Shown: positions 1 to 8,267 of the stretch, piece after piece
Layout: the number at the start of each line of letters is the position of its first letter
Numbering within the stretch: position 1 is the first letter of the stretch
Assembly: GCF_000973085.1 (NCBI RefSeq)
Contig: NZ_CP011280.1
Span: 584,642 to 648,641, forward strand
Direction: 5' to 3'
Length of the DNA: 64,000 nt
Source of the DNA: Sneathia vaginalis
GTDB taxonomy: Bacteria > Fusobacteriota > Fusobacteriia > Fusobacteriales > Leptotrichiaceae
Position numbers and translations under genes: made by a program
Notes under the pieces: model-generated
The model's database searches: none
The model's input: the letters and a program-made list of their open reading frames with translations, nothing else
Told to the model about the DNA's origin: nothing

Positions 1-2
1 AA

Positions 3-1805
3 GAATTTTTACTTAAATATAAATCATTTGAGAAGGCAAAGAAAGAAATTTTAAAGTTAAAAGAAAGTAATTTGTATGAAAATTTAGAGGAATTTTATTC
101 TGATGCAGAGGAAAAAGCTTACTTTTTAGAATTTATAAATATAGATGAAGATAAAATAAAAAAACTTGTTAAAGAAAAAAATCTATATCTATTCCAAATA
201 TATAATAAAGATTTTTCTGCGTACAGTACAGGGAATAAAAATTTACATACTATGTATTTTGAAGAATTATTTACAGATGAAAATTTAAAAAAACCAGTTT
301 TTAAATTAAATGGAAATACGGAAGTCTTTTATAGAATAGCTTCATCTAAACCTAAAATAGTTCACAATAAAGGAGAAAAATTAGTAAATAAAACATATTT
401 AGATGATGGCATAATAAAAACTATACCAGATAGTGTATATGAAGAAATTTCTGAAAAAGTAAAAAATAATGAAGATTATTCAAAATTACTAGAAGAAAAT
501 AATATAAAAAATCTTGAAATAAAAGTAGCTACTCATGAAATAGTAAAGGATAAAAGATATTTTGAAAATAAATTTTTATTTTATCTACCAATAACTTTAA
601 ATAAAAAAGTATCAAATAAAAATACTAATAAAAATATTAATAAAAATGTTATAGATGAAATAAAGGATTGTAATGAATATAATGTGATAGGTATAGATAG
701 GGGTGAAAGAAATTTAATAAGTCTTTGTATAATAAATCAAAATGGAGAAATTATACTACAAAAAGAAATGAATATTATTCAGTCATCAGATAAATATAAT
801 GTCGATTATAATGAAAAATTAGAAATAAAATCTAAAGAAAGAGATAATGCTAAGAAAAATTGGAGTGAAATTGGAAAAATAAAGGATTTGAAATCAGGGT
901 ATTTATCAGCAGTAGTTCATGAAATAGTAAAGCTCGCTATTGAGTACAATGCCGTCATAATATTAGAAGATTTAAATAATGGCTTTAAAAATTCAAGAAA
1001 AAAAGTTGATAAACAAATATATCAAAAATTTGAAAGAGCTTTAATTGAAAAATTGCAATTCTTAATATTTAAAAATTATGATAAAAATGAAAAGGGAGGA
1101 CTTAGAAATGCATTTCAATTAACACCAGAATTGAAAAATATTACTAAAGTTGCATCTCAACAAGGTATAATAATTTATACTAATCCAGCATATACTTCTA
1201 AAATAGATCCTACTACAGGTTATGCGAATATTATAAAAAAATCAAATAATAACGAAGAATCTATAGTAAAAGCTATTGATAAAATATCTTATGATAAAGA
1301 AAAAGATATGTTCTATTTTGATATTAATTTATCAAATAGTAGTTTTAATTTGACAGTAAAAAATGTTTTAAAGAAAGAATGGAGAATATATACTAATGGT
1401 GAAAGAATAATATATAAAGATAGGAAATATATTACATTAAACATAACTCAAGAAATGAAAGATATTTTAAGTAAATGTGGTATTGATTATTTAAATATTG
1501 ATAATCTAAAACAAGATATATTAAAAAATAAACTACATAAAAAAGTTTATTATATATTTGAATTAGCAAATAAAATGAGAAATGAAAATAAAGATGTTGA
1601 TTATATTATATCTCCAGTATTAAATAAAGATGGAAAATTCTTTATGACACAAGAAATTAATGAGCTAACTCCGAAAGATGCCGATTTAAATGGTGCATAT
1701 AATATTGCACTAAAAGGTAAATTAATGATTGATAATTTAAACAAAAAAGAAAAATTTGTATTTTTAAGTAATGAAGATTGGTTAAACTTTATTCAAGGAA
1801 GATAA
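3..1805 (+). CDS. cas12a: Cas12a (Cpf1) effector nuclease, C-terminal half, cut by window edge
   Basis: Type V-A RNA-guided DNA nuclease that also processes its own crRNA. The frame is open to the left edge, so about 600 of the usual 1200-1300 residues are visible and the N-terminal REC part lies outside. RuvC-I is seen as GIDRGER (Asp codon 696), RuvC-II as LEDLNNGFK (Glu codon 966) and RuvC-III as DADLNGAYNIALKG (Asp codon 1683). TSKIDPTTGY is the usual motif before the Nuc domain. The crRNA-processing residues known from the Francisella enzyme appear kept: His at codon 363, Lys nine residues later, and Lys in VKDKRY (codon 546). A TTG at 72 is only an internal codon. cas4 follows after 4 bp. 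The visible half looks intact. Confidence 0.97.
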   Translation, partial: EFLLKYKSFEKAKKEILKLKESNLYENLEEFYSDAEEKAYFLEFINIDEDKIKKLVKEKNLYLFQIYNKDFSAYSTGNKNLHTMYFEELFTDENLKKPVFKLNGNTEVFYRIASSKPKIVHNKGEKLVNKTYLDDGIIKTIPDSVYEEISEKVKNNEDYSKLLEENNIKNLEIKVATHEIVKDKRYFENKFLFYLPITLNKKVSNKNTNKNINKNVIDEIKDCNEYNVIGIDRGERNLISLCIINQNGEIILQKEMNIIQSSDKYNVDYNEKLEIKSKERDNAKKNWSEIGKIKDLKSGYLSAVVHEIVKLAIEYNAVIILEDLNNGFKNSRKKVDKQIYQKFERALIEKLQFLIFKNYDKNEKGGLRNAFQLTPELKNITKVASQQGIIIYTNPAYTSKIDPTTGYANIIKKSNNNEESIVKAIDKISYDKEKDMFYFDINLSNSSFNLTVKNVLKKEWRIYTNGERIIYKDRKYITLNITQEMKDILSKCGIDYLNIDNLKQDILKNKLHKKVYYIFELANKMRNENKDVDYIISPVLNKDGKFFMTQEINELTPKDADLNGAYNIALKGKLMIDNLNKKEKFVFLSNEDWLNFIQGR

Positions 1806-1809
1806 AAAA

Positions 1810-2367
1810 ATGGAAAATACAATAAAAATATCCAATTTAAATGATTATATTTTTTGCCCTATCTCCATATATTTCCATAATTTATATGGAGATATGGACA
1901 CTATAATGTATCAAATGGATTATCAAATTAATGGTAAATTTGCTCATAAAACAATAGATACTAATACATATTCTACAAGAAAGGATGTAATAACATCATT
2001 AGATGTGTATTCAGAAAAGTATAACTTGACTGGGAAAATTGATATTTATGATAAAAGTAAAATGATATTGATTGAAAGAAAAAATAAAGTTTCAGAAATT
2101 TATGATGGATATATTTTTCAATTATATGCACAATATTTTTGCATGATTGAAATGGGTTACAAAGTTGAAAAACTTCAAATATATTCAATAAGTGATAATA
2201 AGAAATATGACATTAAACTACCTAAAGATGATGTTAAAATGTTTTCTAAATTTGAAGAGATTGTAAATAATATAAATTTATTTGAAATGGAAAAATATTC
2301 TCCGAATAATAAGAGTAAATGTGAAAAATGTATATATTCATTTTCGTGTGATAGGAGTCTTTTATGA
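1810..2367 (+). CDS. cas4: Cas4 CRISPR adaptation exonuclease
   Basis: RecB-family nuclease that trims prespacers and helps choose PAM-proximal ends during spacer acquisition. The 185-residue protein shows the Cas4 pattern: one Cys near the N-terminus (YIFCPIS) and three at the C-terminus (KCEKCIYSFSC) to hold an Fe-S cluster. Between them are the nuclease motifs GKFAH, GKIDIY and IERKNK (D...ExK), followed by a Q-rich helix (FQLYAQY). GGAAG, overlapping the cas12a stop, is the ribosome site. The end overlaps cas1 by 4 bp (ATGA), so the two are translationally coupled. Length is normal for the family. Confidence 0.93.
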   Translation: MENTIKISNLNDYIFCPISIYFHNLYGDMDTIMYQMDYQINGKFAHKTIDTNTYSTRKDVITSLDVYSEKYNLTGKIDIYDKSKMILIERKNKVSEIYDGYIFQLYAQYFCMIEMGYKVEKLQIYSISDNKKYDIKLPKDDVKMFSKFEEIVNNINLFEMEKYSPNNKSKCEKCIYSFSCDRSLL

Positions 2368-3356
2368 TAAGCTTTCCAATATTTAATTCAAAAAAAACTA
2401 TTTTTGTTTTTTCAACTGAAGGAGATAAAATAAGTATTTTAAATTCTAATATTGTTATAAAAGATAAAGACTTAAAAGTTAAAGTTCAATGTAGTTGCTA
2501 TAATATATTTTGTATATACATTATAGGGGATACAACATTAACCACACCATTAATTAAAGCAACTAAAAAGTTTGGATTTCATATAGTTTTAATGACAATT
2601 ACATTCAAAATATATTCAATTATTTCTTTCGGTATAGAAGTTAATACTCAATTAAAGAATAAGCAATATTTGTATGATAAGATAGATATAGGCAAGATGT
2701 TAATAATTAATAAAATTGAAAATCAAATTAGTATATTAAAAAGTTTTAGAAAAAAATCAGATGAAATGAAAAAAGATATAAAGAATATGGATAAAATACT
2801 TATGAAGTTATCTGAATTGTATATAAAAAATAATGAAATAGAATTAAGTAAAATAAATATTATTATGGGATATGAAGGAAGTGTTTCTAAAATATATTTT
2901 AAGTATTTATTTGAGGATTTAGATTTTTCAAAAAGAATGCCCAGAATTAAAGCTGATTATATTAATAGTATATTAGATATAGGATATACAGTACTATTTA
3001 ATTTTATAGATTCAATTGTATCGATTTATGGATTTGATACTTATTTTGGGTTTTTACATAGACAATTTTATATGCGAAAATCACTAATATGTGATTTAAT
3101 TGAGCCATTTAGACCGTTAATTGATTTACAAATAAAAAAATCTATACATTTAAAGCAGTTTAGTAAAAAAGATTTTAAAAAAATTGATAATAAATATATT
3201 TTAAAGTTTGAATGTAATAAAAAATATATTAAAGTATTTTATAAATTACTAGATCAAGAAAAAGAATATATATTCTATTTTATACAAAGTTTTTATAGAG
3301 CATTTATGAGAGAAAAAAGTATAGAAGAATATACCAAATATATAATTAGGAAATAA
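2364..3356 (+). CDS. cas1: Cas1 CRISPR integrase
   Basis: Metal-dependent integrase that, with Cas2, inserts new spacers at the leader end of the array. The 330-residue protein contains the three expected metal ligands: Glu171 in MGYEGSVSK, His232 in GFLHRQF and Asp244 in CDLIEPFRPLID. The N-terminal beta-rich domain (about 1-80) and C-terminal helical domain have ordinary proportions. The start overlaps the cas4 stop by 4 bp and cas2 begins 4 bp after its end, which is the standard V-A operon order. Nothing suggests inactivation, so the locus should be able to acquire spacers. Confidence 0.95.
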   Translation: MISFPIFNSKKTIFVFSTEGDKISILNSNIVIKDKDLKVKVQCSCYNIFCIYIIGDTTLTTPLIKATKKFGFHIVLMTITFKIYSIISFGIEVNTQLKNKQYLYDKIDIGKMLIINKIENQISILKSFRKKSDEMKKDIKNMDKILMKLSELYIKNNEIELSKINIIMGYEGSVSKIYFKYLFEDLDFSKRMPRIKADYINSILDIGYTVLFNFIDSIVSIYGFDTYFGFLHRQFYMRKSLICDLIEPFRPLIDLQIKKSIHLKQFSKKDFKKIDNKYILKFECNKKYIKVFYKLLDQEKEYIFYFIQSFYRAFMREKSIEEYTKYIIRK

Positions 3357-3360
3357 AAGT

Positions 3361-3633
3361 ATGGTTATAATAAGTTATGATATATCAAATGATAAAAAAA
3401 GAAGGGTATTTTCAAAATTTTTAGGTAAATTTGGACACAGAATTCAGTATTCTGTGTTTGAAATTGATAATGCACAGTCAGTTTTAAATAATATAATTTT
3501 AGAAATAAATAATAAATATAAGAAAATGTTTGACCAGTCAGATTCGGTTTACATATTTAATTTATCTAAAAATTGTAAAATTTTTAGATATGGATATGCA
3601 GAAAATGATGAAAAATCAATACTTTTTGTCTGA
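3361..3633 (+). CDS. cas2: Cas2 adaptation protein
   Basis: Small ferredoxin-fold protein that dimerises and bridges two Cas1 dimers in the integration complex. The 90-residue sequence starts with the family's first strand, MVIISYDIS, where the Asp is the conserved position. The FGHRIQYSVFEI strand-turn-strand follows, and the C-terminal segment is short. It is the last gene of the cas operon. An extended -10 promoter lies directly after its stop codon and starts the CRISPR leader. Length and motifs are typical. Confidence 0.93.
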   Translation: MVIISYDISNDKKRRVFSKFLGKFGHRIQYSVFEIDNAQSVLNNIILEINNKYKKMFDQSDSVYIFNLSKNCKIFRYGYAENDEKSILFV

Positions 3634-3787
3634 TATGTGCTATAATATATTAGTGCTTTCAAAATTGTAAATCAAGGTGTTAATATTTTTAAAATGCGAA
3701 AAAATCAAATCTCTCAAATGTAAAAAAAATAGGTTTGCAAATATGTGTCTTGTAAGCCAAGTAATTATTGATGGATCACATTAGAGG
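3634..3787 (+). promoter_or_regulatory. CRISPR leader with extended -10 promoter
   Basis: AT-rich 154-bp leader between cas2 and the first repeat. TGC-TATAAT at 3638-3646 is a clear extended -10 element and no good -35 box is needed, so pre-crRNA transcription probably starts near 3653. The leader also contains ATTGTAAATCAAGG (about 3665-3678), which resembles the last bases of the repeat plus the first bases of spacer 1. No open reading frame is present. Confidence 0.7.
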
Positions 3788-4637
3788 ATTTGAAAGCATC
3801 TTTTAATTTCTACTATTGTAGATCAAGGGTGGTACAACAGATTAAATAATATTTGAAAGCATCTTTTAATTTCTACTATTGTAGATCCTTTAATTCTTTT
3901 ACAAAAGTTAATTATTTGAAAGCATCTTTTAATTTCTACTATTGTAGATAGTTGTTTTCACATGTTGGTATATATATTTGAAAGCATCTTTTAATTTCTA
4001 CTATTGTAGATCGATATAATCTACATAGTTTGGATAATATTTGAAAGCATCTTTTAATTTCTACTATTGTAGATAAGAAATGTTGCTTGCTCACATTCAA
4101 ATTTGAAAGCATCTTTTAATTTCTACTATTGTAGATAGTTGTTTTCACATGTTGGTATATATATTTGAAAGCATCTTTTAATTTCTACTATTGTAGATTA
4201 TATCCGTTGTGTTATTGTCTGGTAGTTTGAAAGCATATTTTAATTTCTACTATTGTAGATGAAGAAGAATTAATCGTGCGTTAATCGATTTGAAAGCATA
4301 TTTTAATTTCTACTATTGTAGATTAGAACATATTAATCGTAGTTGCACAGATTTGAAAGCATATTTTAATTTCTACTATTGTAGATTGGAATAAATAATG
4401 CAACAATTGTAATATTTGGAAGCACATTTTAATTTCTACTATTGTAGATTAGTATCATATCTTTATACTTACCATCATTTGGAAGCATATTTTAATTTCT
4501 ACTATTGTAGATGGGAAACTAATGCTAGCAATGGTGAAATTTGGAAGCACATTTTAATTTCTACTATTGTAGATATATGTATTTTGAATATTAGGTATCT
4601 TGTTTGGAAGCATATTTTAATTTCTACTATTGTAGAT
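3788..4637 (+). CRISPR. Type V-A CRISPR array, 14 repeats of 36 bp, 13 spacers of 26-27 bp
   Basis: Repeats start at 3788, 3851, 3914, 3976, 4039, 4101, 4163, 4225, 4288, 4351, 4414, 4477, 4539 and 4602. Every repeat ends in the invariant 19-nt Cas12a handle AATTTCTACTATTGTAGAT, whose TCTAC/GTAGA stem is the known Cas12a crRNA hairpin. Repeats 1-7 are identical. Repeats 8-14 vary only in the 5' part (CATCTT becomes CATATT or CACATT, GAAAG becomes GGAAG, first base A becomes G), as expected for older leader-distal repeats. Spacers 3 (3950-3975) and 6 (4137-4162) are identical. Spacer origins cannot be told from this window. Confidence 0.98.
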
Positions 4638-4662
4638 AGAGTAGTGTAATTTATGAATAGGG

Positions 4663-4869
4663 GACATTATTATAAATAGTTATAATAAATATGATATAAA
4701 TGAATATTACATTGAAAATAATAAATATTTAAAGGGTAAAATCATTAAAATTACTAATGATAGATTTTAAAGTGTAGAGTTGTTAGAAAAAGCAAAAGAT
4801 AATATTTTTAATAGTTGGAGTAAATTTGCATTAGAATATCACACAGATTTTAGGATATATATAAAGTAA
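4663..4869 (+). pseudogene. Decayed unknown ORF after the CRISPR array
   Basis: One frame reads through about 68 codons with a single in-frame TAA at 4768. The peptide before it includes NKYLKGKIIKITNDRF and after it includes LLEKAKDNIFNSWSKFAL, which look protein-like in composition. No start codon or ribosome site is visible. I do not recognise the family. It is followed by a long hairpin at 4901-4945. Confidence 0.3.
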
Positions 4870-4900
4870 CTTTTTCTAAAATTATTGAAGTGTATAATAG

Positions 4901-4945
4901 AGTGTGTAAATTATAGAAAATAATTTACGTACTTTATTTTTATTT
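4901..4945 (+). terminator. Hairpin with T-rich tail
   Basis: AGTGTGTAAATTAT (4901-4914) pairs with ATAATTTACGTACT (4920-4933) over 14 bp, including two G-U pairs, with a 5-nt loop and a TTATTTTTATTT tail. A closely similar hairpin and flank occur at 48744-48779. It probably ends transcription from the CRISPR/pseudogene side. Confidence 0.5.
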
Positions 4946-5222
4946 AAAATAATATATATTTTTTAGTTTGACAGTTTTTAAGGATATAAATAACATATAT
5001 TCTAATATTTATTATAGTTATAGCTTTTTTTGTTTTAAAAAAATGTGGTCATTTTCCTCTAATTTTTAATTAAATGTATAATGAATAAGATTGTAAAAAA
5101 TTATACTGAAATTGATAGGAATATCAAAATATAATGTAAAAGAATAAATATGAAACAGAAGAAAATTATGTGGAAAAAACATATCATTTAGGTTTGTAAT
5201 TTAGTTAATGGAGATAAAGTTA
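4946..5222. other. AT-rich intergenic region without recognisable gene
   Basis: Every frame is broken by stops. The stretch around 4979-5020 (TAAGGATATA followed by TATTCTAATAT) resembles 49001-49041 after tcdA, so both may be remnants of the same lost element. The ribosome site for the next gene (GGAGA, 5210-5214) lies at its end. Confidence 0.35.
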
Positions 5223-6620
5223 ATGTGGAAAGATAGATTTGAGAAAAAGATTTTAGACAGAGGATATAGATACTATTTAATGAGGAAAGTTGAATTTCTT
5301 GAAGAAAAAGATGAAATATTGAAATTTATAGTGATTGGGACAAAAGAATATGAAGTTGTAATTGATACATATCATAGGAAAACTACTTGTAATTGCCCTT
5401 ACGCACTTGGTGGGAAAAATTGTAAACATATGGTTGCAAGTATTTATGAGTATAACTCAAAAGGTAAGATGATAAGTAAATATGATCTTGAAGAAAGCAA
5501 GTGGATAGTAGAAAATATATTGAAAATATGTGACTCTAATGAGTCTGAAGTTAAGCTTATGGAATTTTTAGATGATATTGAAGAATGCATTTATAATGAC
5601 TTTAATAATTTAGCAGAGAATATTTTAATATTTTCTTTTGTAGAACTTGCATCATATGTAAAAAAATATAATATAAATAGTTTGATGTTAATTACAGATA
5701 AAATAATGCGTTTACTTAAAATGAGTTTAAAATATAGAAAACATAATTTACAAGTAAAAATATTGAATAAGTTATATAATAAAATACAAAATATTTATTC
5801 TAAAAATCCAATAGTCTTTTTATTCTATATATATTTAGAAAAAACTTTTACTAATTGTAGAAAAGAAGTTATAGACATACTACTAAAAAATATCAATATA
5901 GAAGAAGATCTGTTTCTTGAAATGCTTTTTGAGATATATAGTAAGTACAAATATGATGAAAAGTTATCAGAGCTAGCAAATAGATATGATAATAAAGAAA
6001 TGAGCTATAAATATATAATAGAAATGGAAAAAAGAAAAGAAAATTATGTGAAAGTTATAGAATATTGTGAAAAAGCTATAAAAACATTTGAAGACAATTC
6101 GTATTTTATAGAATATATAATAAAAATAACTAGAAATATTGATAAATACTTTGATAAATATTACAATAATGTACTATTAAATTTTGATAATACAAGAAAA
6201 ATATTATACGAGGACTATGAAATAATTTGTCAAAAAATATCTAAAGATAAATTAAGTGTTTTTAAAAAAAATATACTAGAATATCATTTAAAAACAGAAG
6301 CATATGTAAGAATTCTATATCACGAAAAAATGTATGAAAAAATTTTGAAGCAAAAACTAAGTGATGTATTTGAATTTGAGTATATTTACAACTATATGAT
6401 AGAAAATTATGAAGACAAGTTATATTCTAAGATATGTGCTGAAATTATAGAGCTTGTAAAGAAGTCAAAATTTATGAGCGATTACGAAAATATAGCTAAC
6501 ACTATGGAGTATTTAAATAACTTTAAGGATGGTTATGAAAAAAGATCTCAATTAGAAAAAAGTTTATTTGAAAAATATCCTAAAAAAGCAAAATTAAAGA
6601 AAGTGTTAAGCTATATTTAA
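5223..6620 (+). CDS. SWIM zinc-finger protein with long helical C-terminal region
   Basis: The N-terminal part holds a SWIM motif, CNCPYALGGKNCKH (CxC...CxH), preceded by the usual basic segment KKILDRGYRYY. SWIM domains bind zinc and nucleic acid or protein and often accompany SNF2 helicases, but no helicase gene is next to it here. Residues from about 110 onward are helical, Lys/Glu/Tyr-rich and TPR-like, and I see no catalytic motif. I chose ATG 5223 over ATG 5208 because GGAGA at 5210-5214 sits 8 nt upstream and because the family usually begins just before this basic segment. The protein then has 465 residues. It stands alone between the CRISPR array and the decayed accessory zone. Its role is unknown. 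Confidence 0.75.
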   Translation: MWKDRFEKKILDRGYRYYLMRKVEFLEEKDEILKFIVIGTKEYEVVIDTYHRKTTCNCPYALGGKNCKHMVASIYEYNSKGKMISKYDLEESKWIVENILKICDSNESEVKLMEFLDDIEECIYNDFNNLAENILIFSFVELASYVKKYNINSLMLITDKIMRLLKMSLKYRKHNLQVKILNKLYNKIQNIYSKNPIVFLFYIYLEKTFTNCRKEVIDILLKNINIEEDLFLEMLFEIYSKYKYDEKLSELANRYDNKEMSYKYIIEMEKRKENYVKVIEYCEKAIKTFEDNSYFIEYIIKITRNIDKYFDKYYNNVLLNFDNTRKILYEDYEIICQKISKDKLSVFKKNILEYHLKTEAYVRILYHEKMYEKILKQKLSDVFEFEYIYNYMIENYEDKLYSKICAEIIELVKKSKFMSDYENIANTMEYLNNFKDGYEKRSQLEKSLFEKYPKKAKLKKVLSYI

Positions 6621-6622
6621 TA

Positions 6623-6796
6623 GGTATATATGCTGATAGAATAAATCCAATAAAGGTGTATGTAGGTATGACATTAAAAGAGGTTTATGAAGAAAAACCA
6701 CTTTATTTAGGATTAAAATTTGGGGAACAAAATAGTACAAATTTATTAAAAATGTTCCCCAAAGGAGTAAAAGAGAGTGTCTCAAAAAGTCTGTAA
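6623..6796 (+). pseudogene. Unrecognised gene remnant
   Basis: An open frame starts inside the end of the SWIM gene and reads IYADRINPIKVYVGMTLKEV and onward to a TAA at 6794. The peptide looks coding, but there is no ribosome site, and an ATG is available only at 6668 (42 residues). A GGGGAAC/GTTCCCC hairpin lies inside (6722-6760). The following 200 bp to 7005 contain short broken frames and an isolated AGGAGGT with no usable start. I cannot assign a function. Confidence 0.3.
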
Positions 6797-7005
6797 TTTA
6801 AAAAATAGTAAAAATGCTATCTTTTATGATAAAATATATAAATCATAGGAGGTGGCATTTTAGTTATTCCTGAAAAAGAAGTGCCAGAATTTATCTATAA
6901 TTTCTAATTTTATGAAAAATAAATGTTGGAAGAATTATTTATAAATTTATTTTGGAAAACATGAATGGAGTGCATCAGATAAATTAAATTTTTTTTAAGA
7001 ATATT

Positions 7006-7050
7006 AAAAATAGCATCTAACCCTTATAAATAAGAGCAGATGCTATTTTT
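7006..7050. terminator. Strong bidirectional hairpin terminator
   Basis: AAAAATAGCATCT (7006-7018) pairs perfectly with AGATGCTATTTTT (7038-7050). The run of T on the right and the run of A on the left make it usable from either strand. It closes the minus-strand remnant at 7043-7160. Confidence 0.75.
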
Positions 7051-7160
7051 TATTAAATGTAAATAAGTATTCCCCAATACTATCTATATTATCAACCCAC
7101 ATTGTTTTATATTCTTCTTTTTCTTTCGTGCGATTCTAAAATAGATTCTTTCTTATCCAT
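7043..7160 (-). pseudogene. Truncated copy of the small gene that follows the ABC exporter
   Basis: On the minus strand, ATG at 7160 begins MDKKESIL. A frame change leads to EEYKTMWVDNIDSIGEYLF and a TAG at 7043. This parallels the remnant at 9268-9511 (DTFGEHLFTFDKK), so both derive from one small gene that followed the exporter. Here it is frameshifted and cut short by the terminator. Confidence 0.5.
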
Positions 7161-7388
7161 TATATAAATTAGCATAAACATTATTCTTTGCAAGTAATTG
7201 TGAGTGTGTACCACGTTCTATTATTTCACCATTTTCAAGTACCATGATAACATCTGAATCTATTATTGTTGATAGTCTGTGTGCTATGACAAATACAGTT
7301 TTTCCATGCATCAATTTATCCATACCATCTTGTACAATTTTTTCAGTTCTTGTATCGATATTAGATGTTACTTAATCTAGTATTAGAA
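7153..7388 (-). repeat. Orphan copy of the 3' end of the ABC exporter gene (left direct repeat)
   Basis: These 236 bp match 9504-9739 with about seven mismatches, four of them in the last 25 bp at the inner junction. The segment encodes the last ~78 codons of the exporter subunit but has no upstream gene. It marks the left border of an insertion whose right border is the intact exporter gene. Confidence 0.9.
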
Positions 7389-7958
7389 TGTCAAGTAAAA
7401 GTGCCTAATTCATTTGATAAATTTGTAGATATGAAGTATAATAATGGTAAAGAATATGAAGTATTGAAAACTAGATATAAAGCAACAAAGTCTTACACAT
7501 TTTATAAAAAATATCTAAATAAAAGAATGCCTAAAACAATAGATGATTTGATGTCTATAATGAAAAATAGTAATCAGTATGACACATTTAAAAGGGAATA
7601 TGAAACTATAAAGACAATTAAACGGAAAGATTGGAGCAAAAAATATAAGAAAAAAGTTATAAAATGTTATGATGAATTTAAAAAAGAAGGAATAGAATTA
7701 ACTTGGCACGGAGCCTCAAGTGCTACAAATAGGATTGGTTTAAAAGAAATAACAAAGAAAGAAATTATAGAAACTTATAACAAACCTATTAATTATATTG
7801 AATATGATAAAAAGACTAATACTAATAAAAACGTTAGGTATTATGACTTAGTAAGGGTTATTACTAACGAAGAAAATACAGAAGTACTTACGGTAGTTAA
7901 AGATGATAAAGATAGAAGCCAAGGAATGATTAGAAGAGGAAGGTGGAAGAAAAAATGA
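7365..7958 (+). CDS. Orphan toxin C-terminal module, 5'-truncated, DUF4258/BECR-like nuclease candidate
   Basis: Residues from about 100 to the end resemble DUF4258-type RelE/BECR-fold toxin domains: ELTWHGASSATNRIG, a helix ITKKEIIETY, a strand pair ending in KNVRYYDLVRVITN, and a C-terminal GMIRRGRW. The first 90 residues (DMKYNNGKEYEVLKTRYK and YDTFKREYE) look like the short linker repeats found in phage minor-head or polymorphic-toxin proteins. The first ATG lies inside the duplicated exporter segment and has no ribosome site. The delivery part of the protein is therefore missing, and this is probably a displaced toxin tip. The next gene overlaps by 4 bp, as a cognate immunity gene would. 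Toxin function is an inference. Confidence 0.5.
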   Translation: MLLNLVLECQVKVPNSFDKFVDMKYNNGKEYEVLKTRYKATKSYTFYKKYLNKRMPKTIDDLMSIMKNSNQYDTFKREYETIKTIKRKDWSKKYKKKVIKCYDEFKKEGIELTWHGASSATNRIGLKEITKKEIIETYNKPINYIEYDKKTNTNKNVRYYDLVRVITNEENTEVLTVVKDDKDRSQGMIRRGRWKKK

Positions 7959-8206
7959 AATTTATAGATTATATAAATAAAATAAAAAAACATTTATCTA
8001 ATCCAAACAAAACATGCGATGAATATTTTAAGTTTTATATGGAGATAGATTCAAATTATCCATCAAAAAATTTAAGTTATGATGAAGAATATTTTGTAGA
8101 TGATATTAGAGAAGTAACGGAATATACAGAATATTGGAATAAAACTAAACATTTTAAAAAATTAGATGAAGAATTAAAAAAAGTATTAGCTAAATATGGT
8201 TATTAA
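7955..8206 (+). CDS. Probable immunity protein of the orphan toxin
   Basis: 83-residue acidic soluble protein (KFIDYINKIKKHLSNPNK, then DEEYFVDDIREVTEYTEYW). ATG 7955 overlaps the toxin stop by 4 bp and follows AGGTGGAAG. An upstream in-frame ATG at 7943 has no ribosome site. Small size, acidity and tight coupling after a toxin-like ORF are the basis for the immunity call. The family itself is not recognised. Confidence 0.5.
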   Translation: MKFIDYINKIKKHLSNPNKTCDEYFKFYMEIDSNYPSKNLSYDEEYFVDDIREVTEYTEYWNKTKHFKKLDEELKKVLAKYGY

Positions 8207-8224
8207 AATACATGAAGTAAAATC

Positions 8225-8258
8225 AATAGAAATATTAGATTAGAGCAACTGCAAAAGG
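8225..8258 (+). repeat. 34-bp direct repeat, copy A
   Basis: Matches 8444-8477 with one mismatch. The copy encodes SIEILD-stop at the end of a lost ORF, just as copy B encodes KIEILD-stop at the end of the intact small gene. It is the tail of a deleted paralogue. Confidence 0.8.
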
Positions 8259-8267
8259 AAAATTAAA

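Noticed and set aside
3788-4637. Self-targeting spacers
   Set aside because: Reading the spacers against this window by eye gave no convincing match outside the array; a computed search would be needed to be sure.
4416-4649. ORF of 77 codons inside the CRISPR array
   Set aside because: It is made of translated repeats (HILISTIVD and similar, recurring) and has no ribosome site.
6770-6870. GAGTGTCTCAAAAAGTC and a following AGGAGGT, resembling an IS terminus with a lost transposase start
   Set aside because: No matching inverted end and no transposase fragment found in the vicinity; too little to call an IS.
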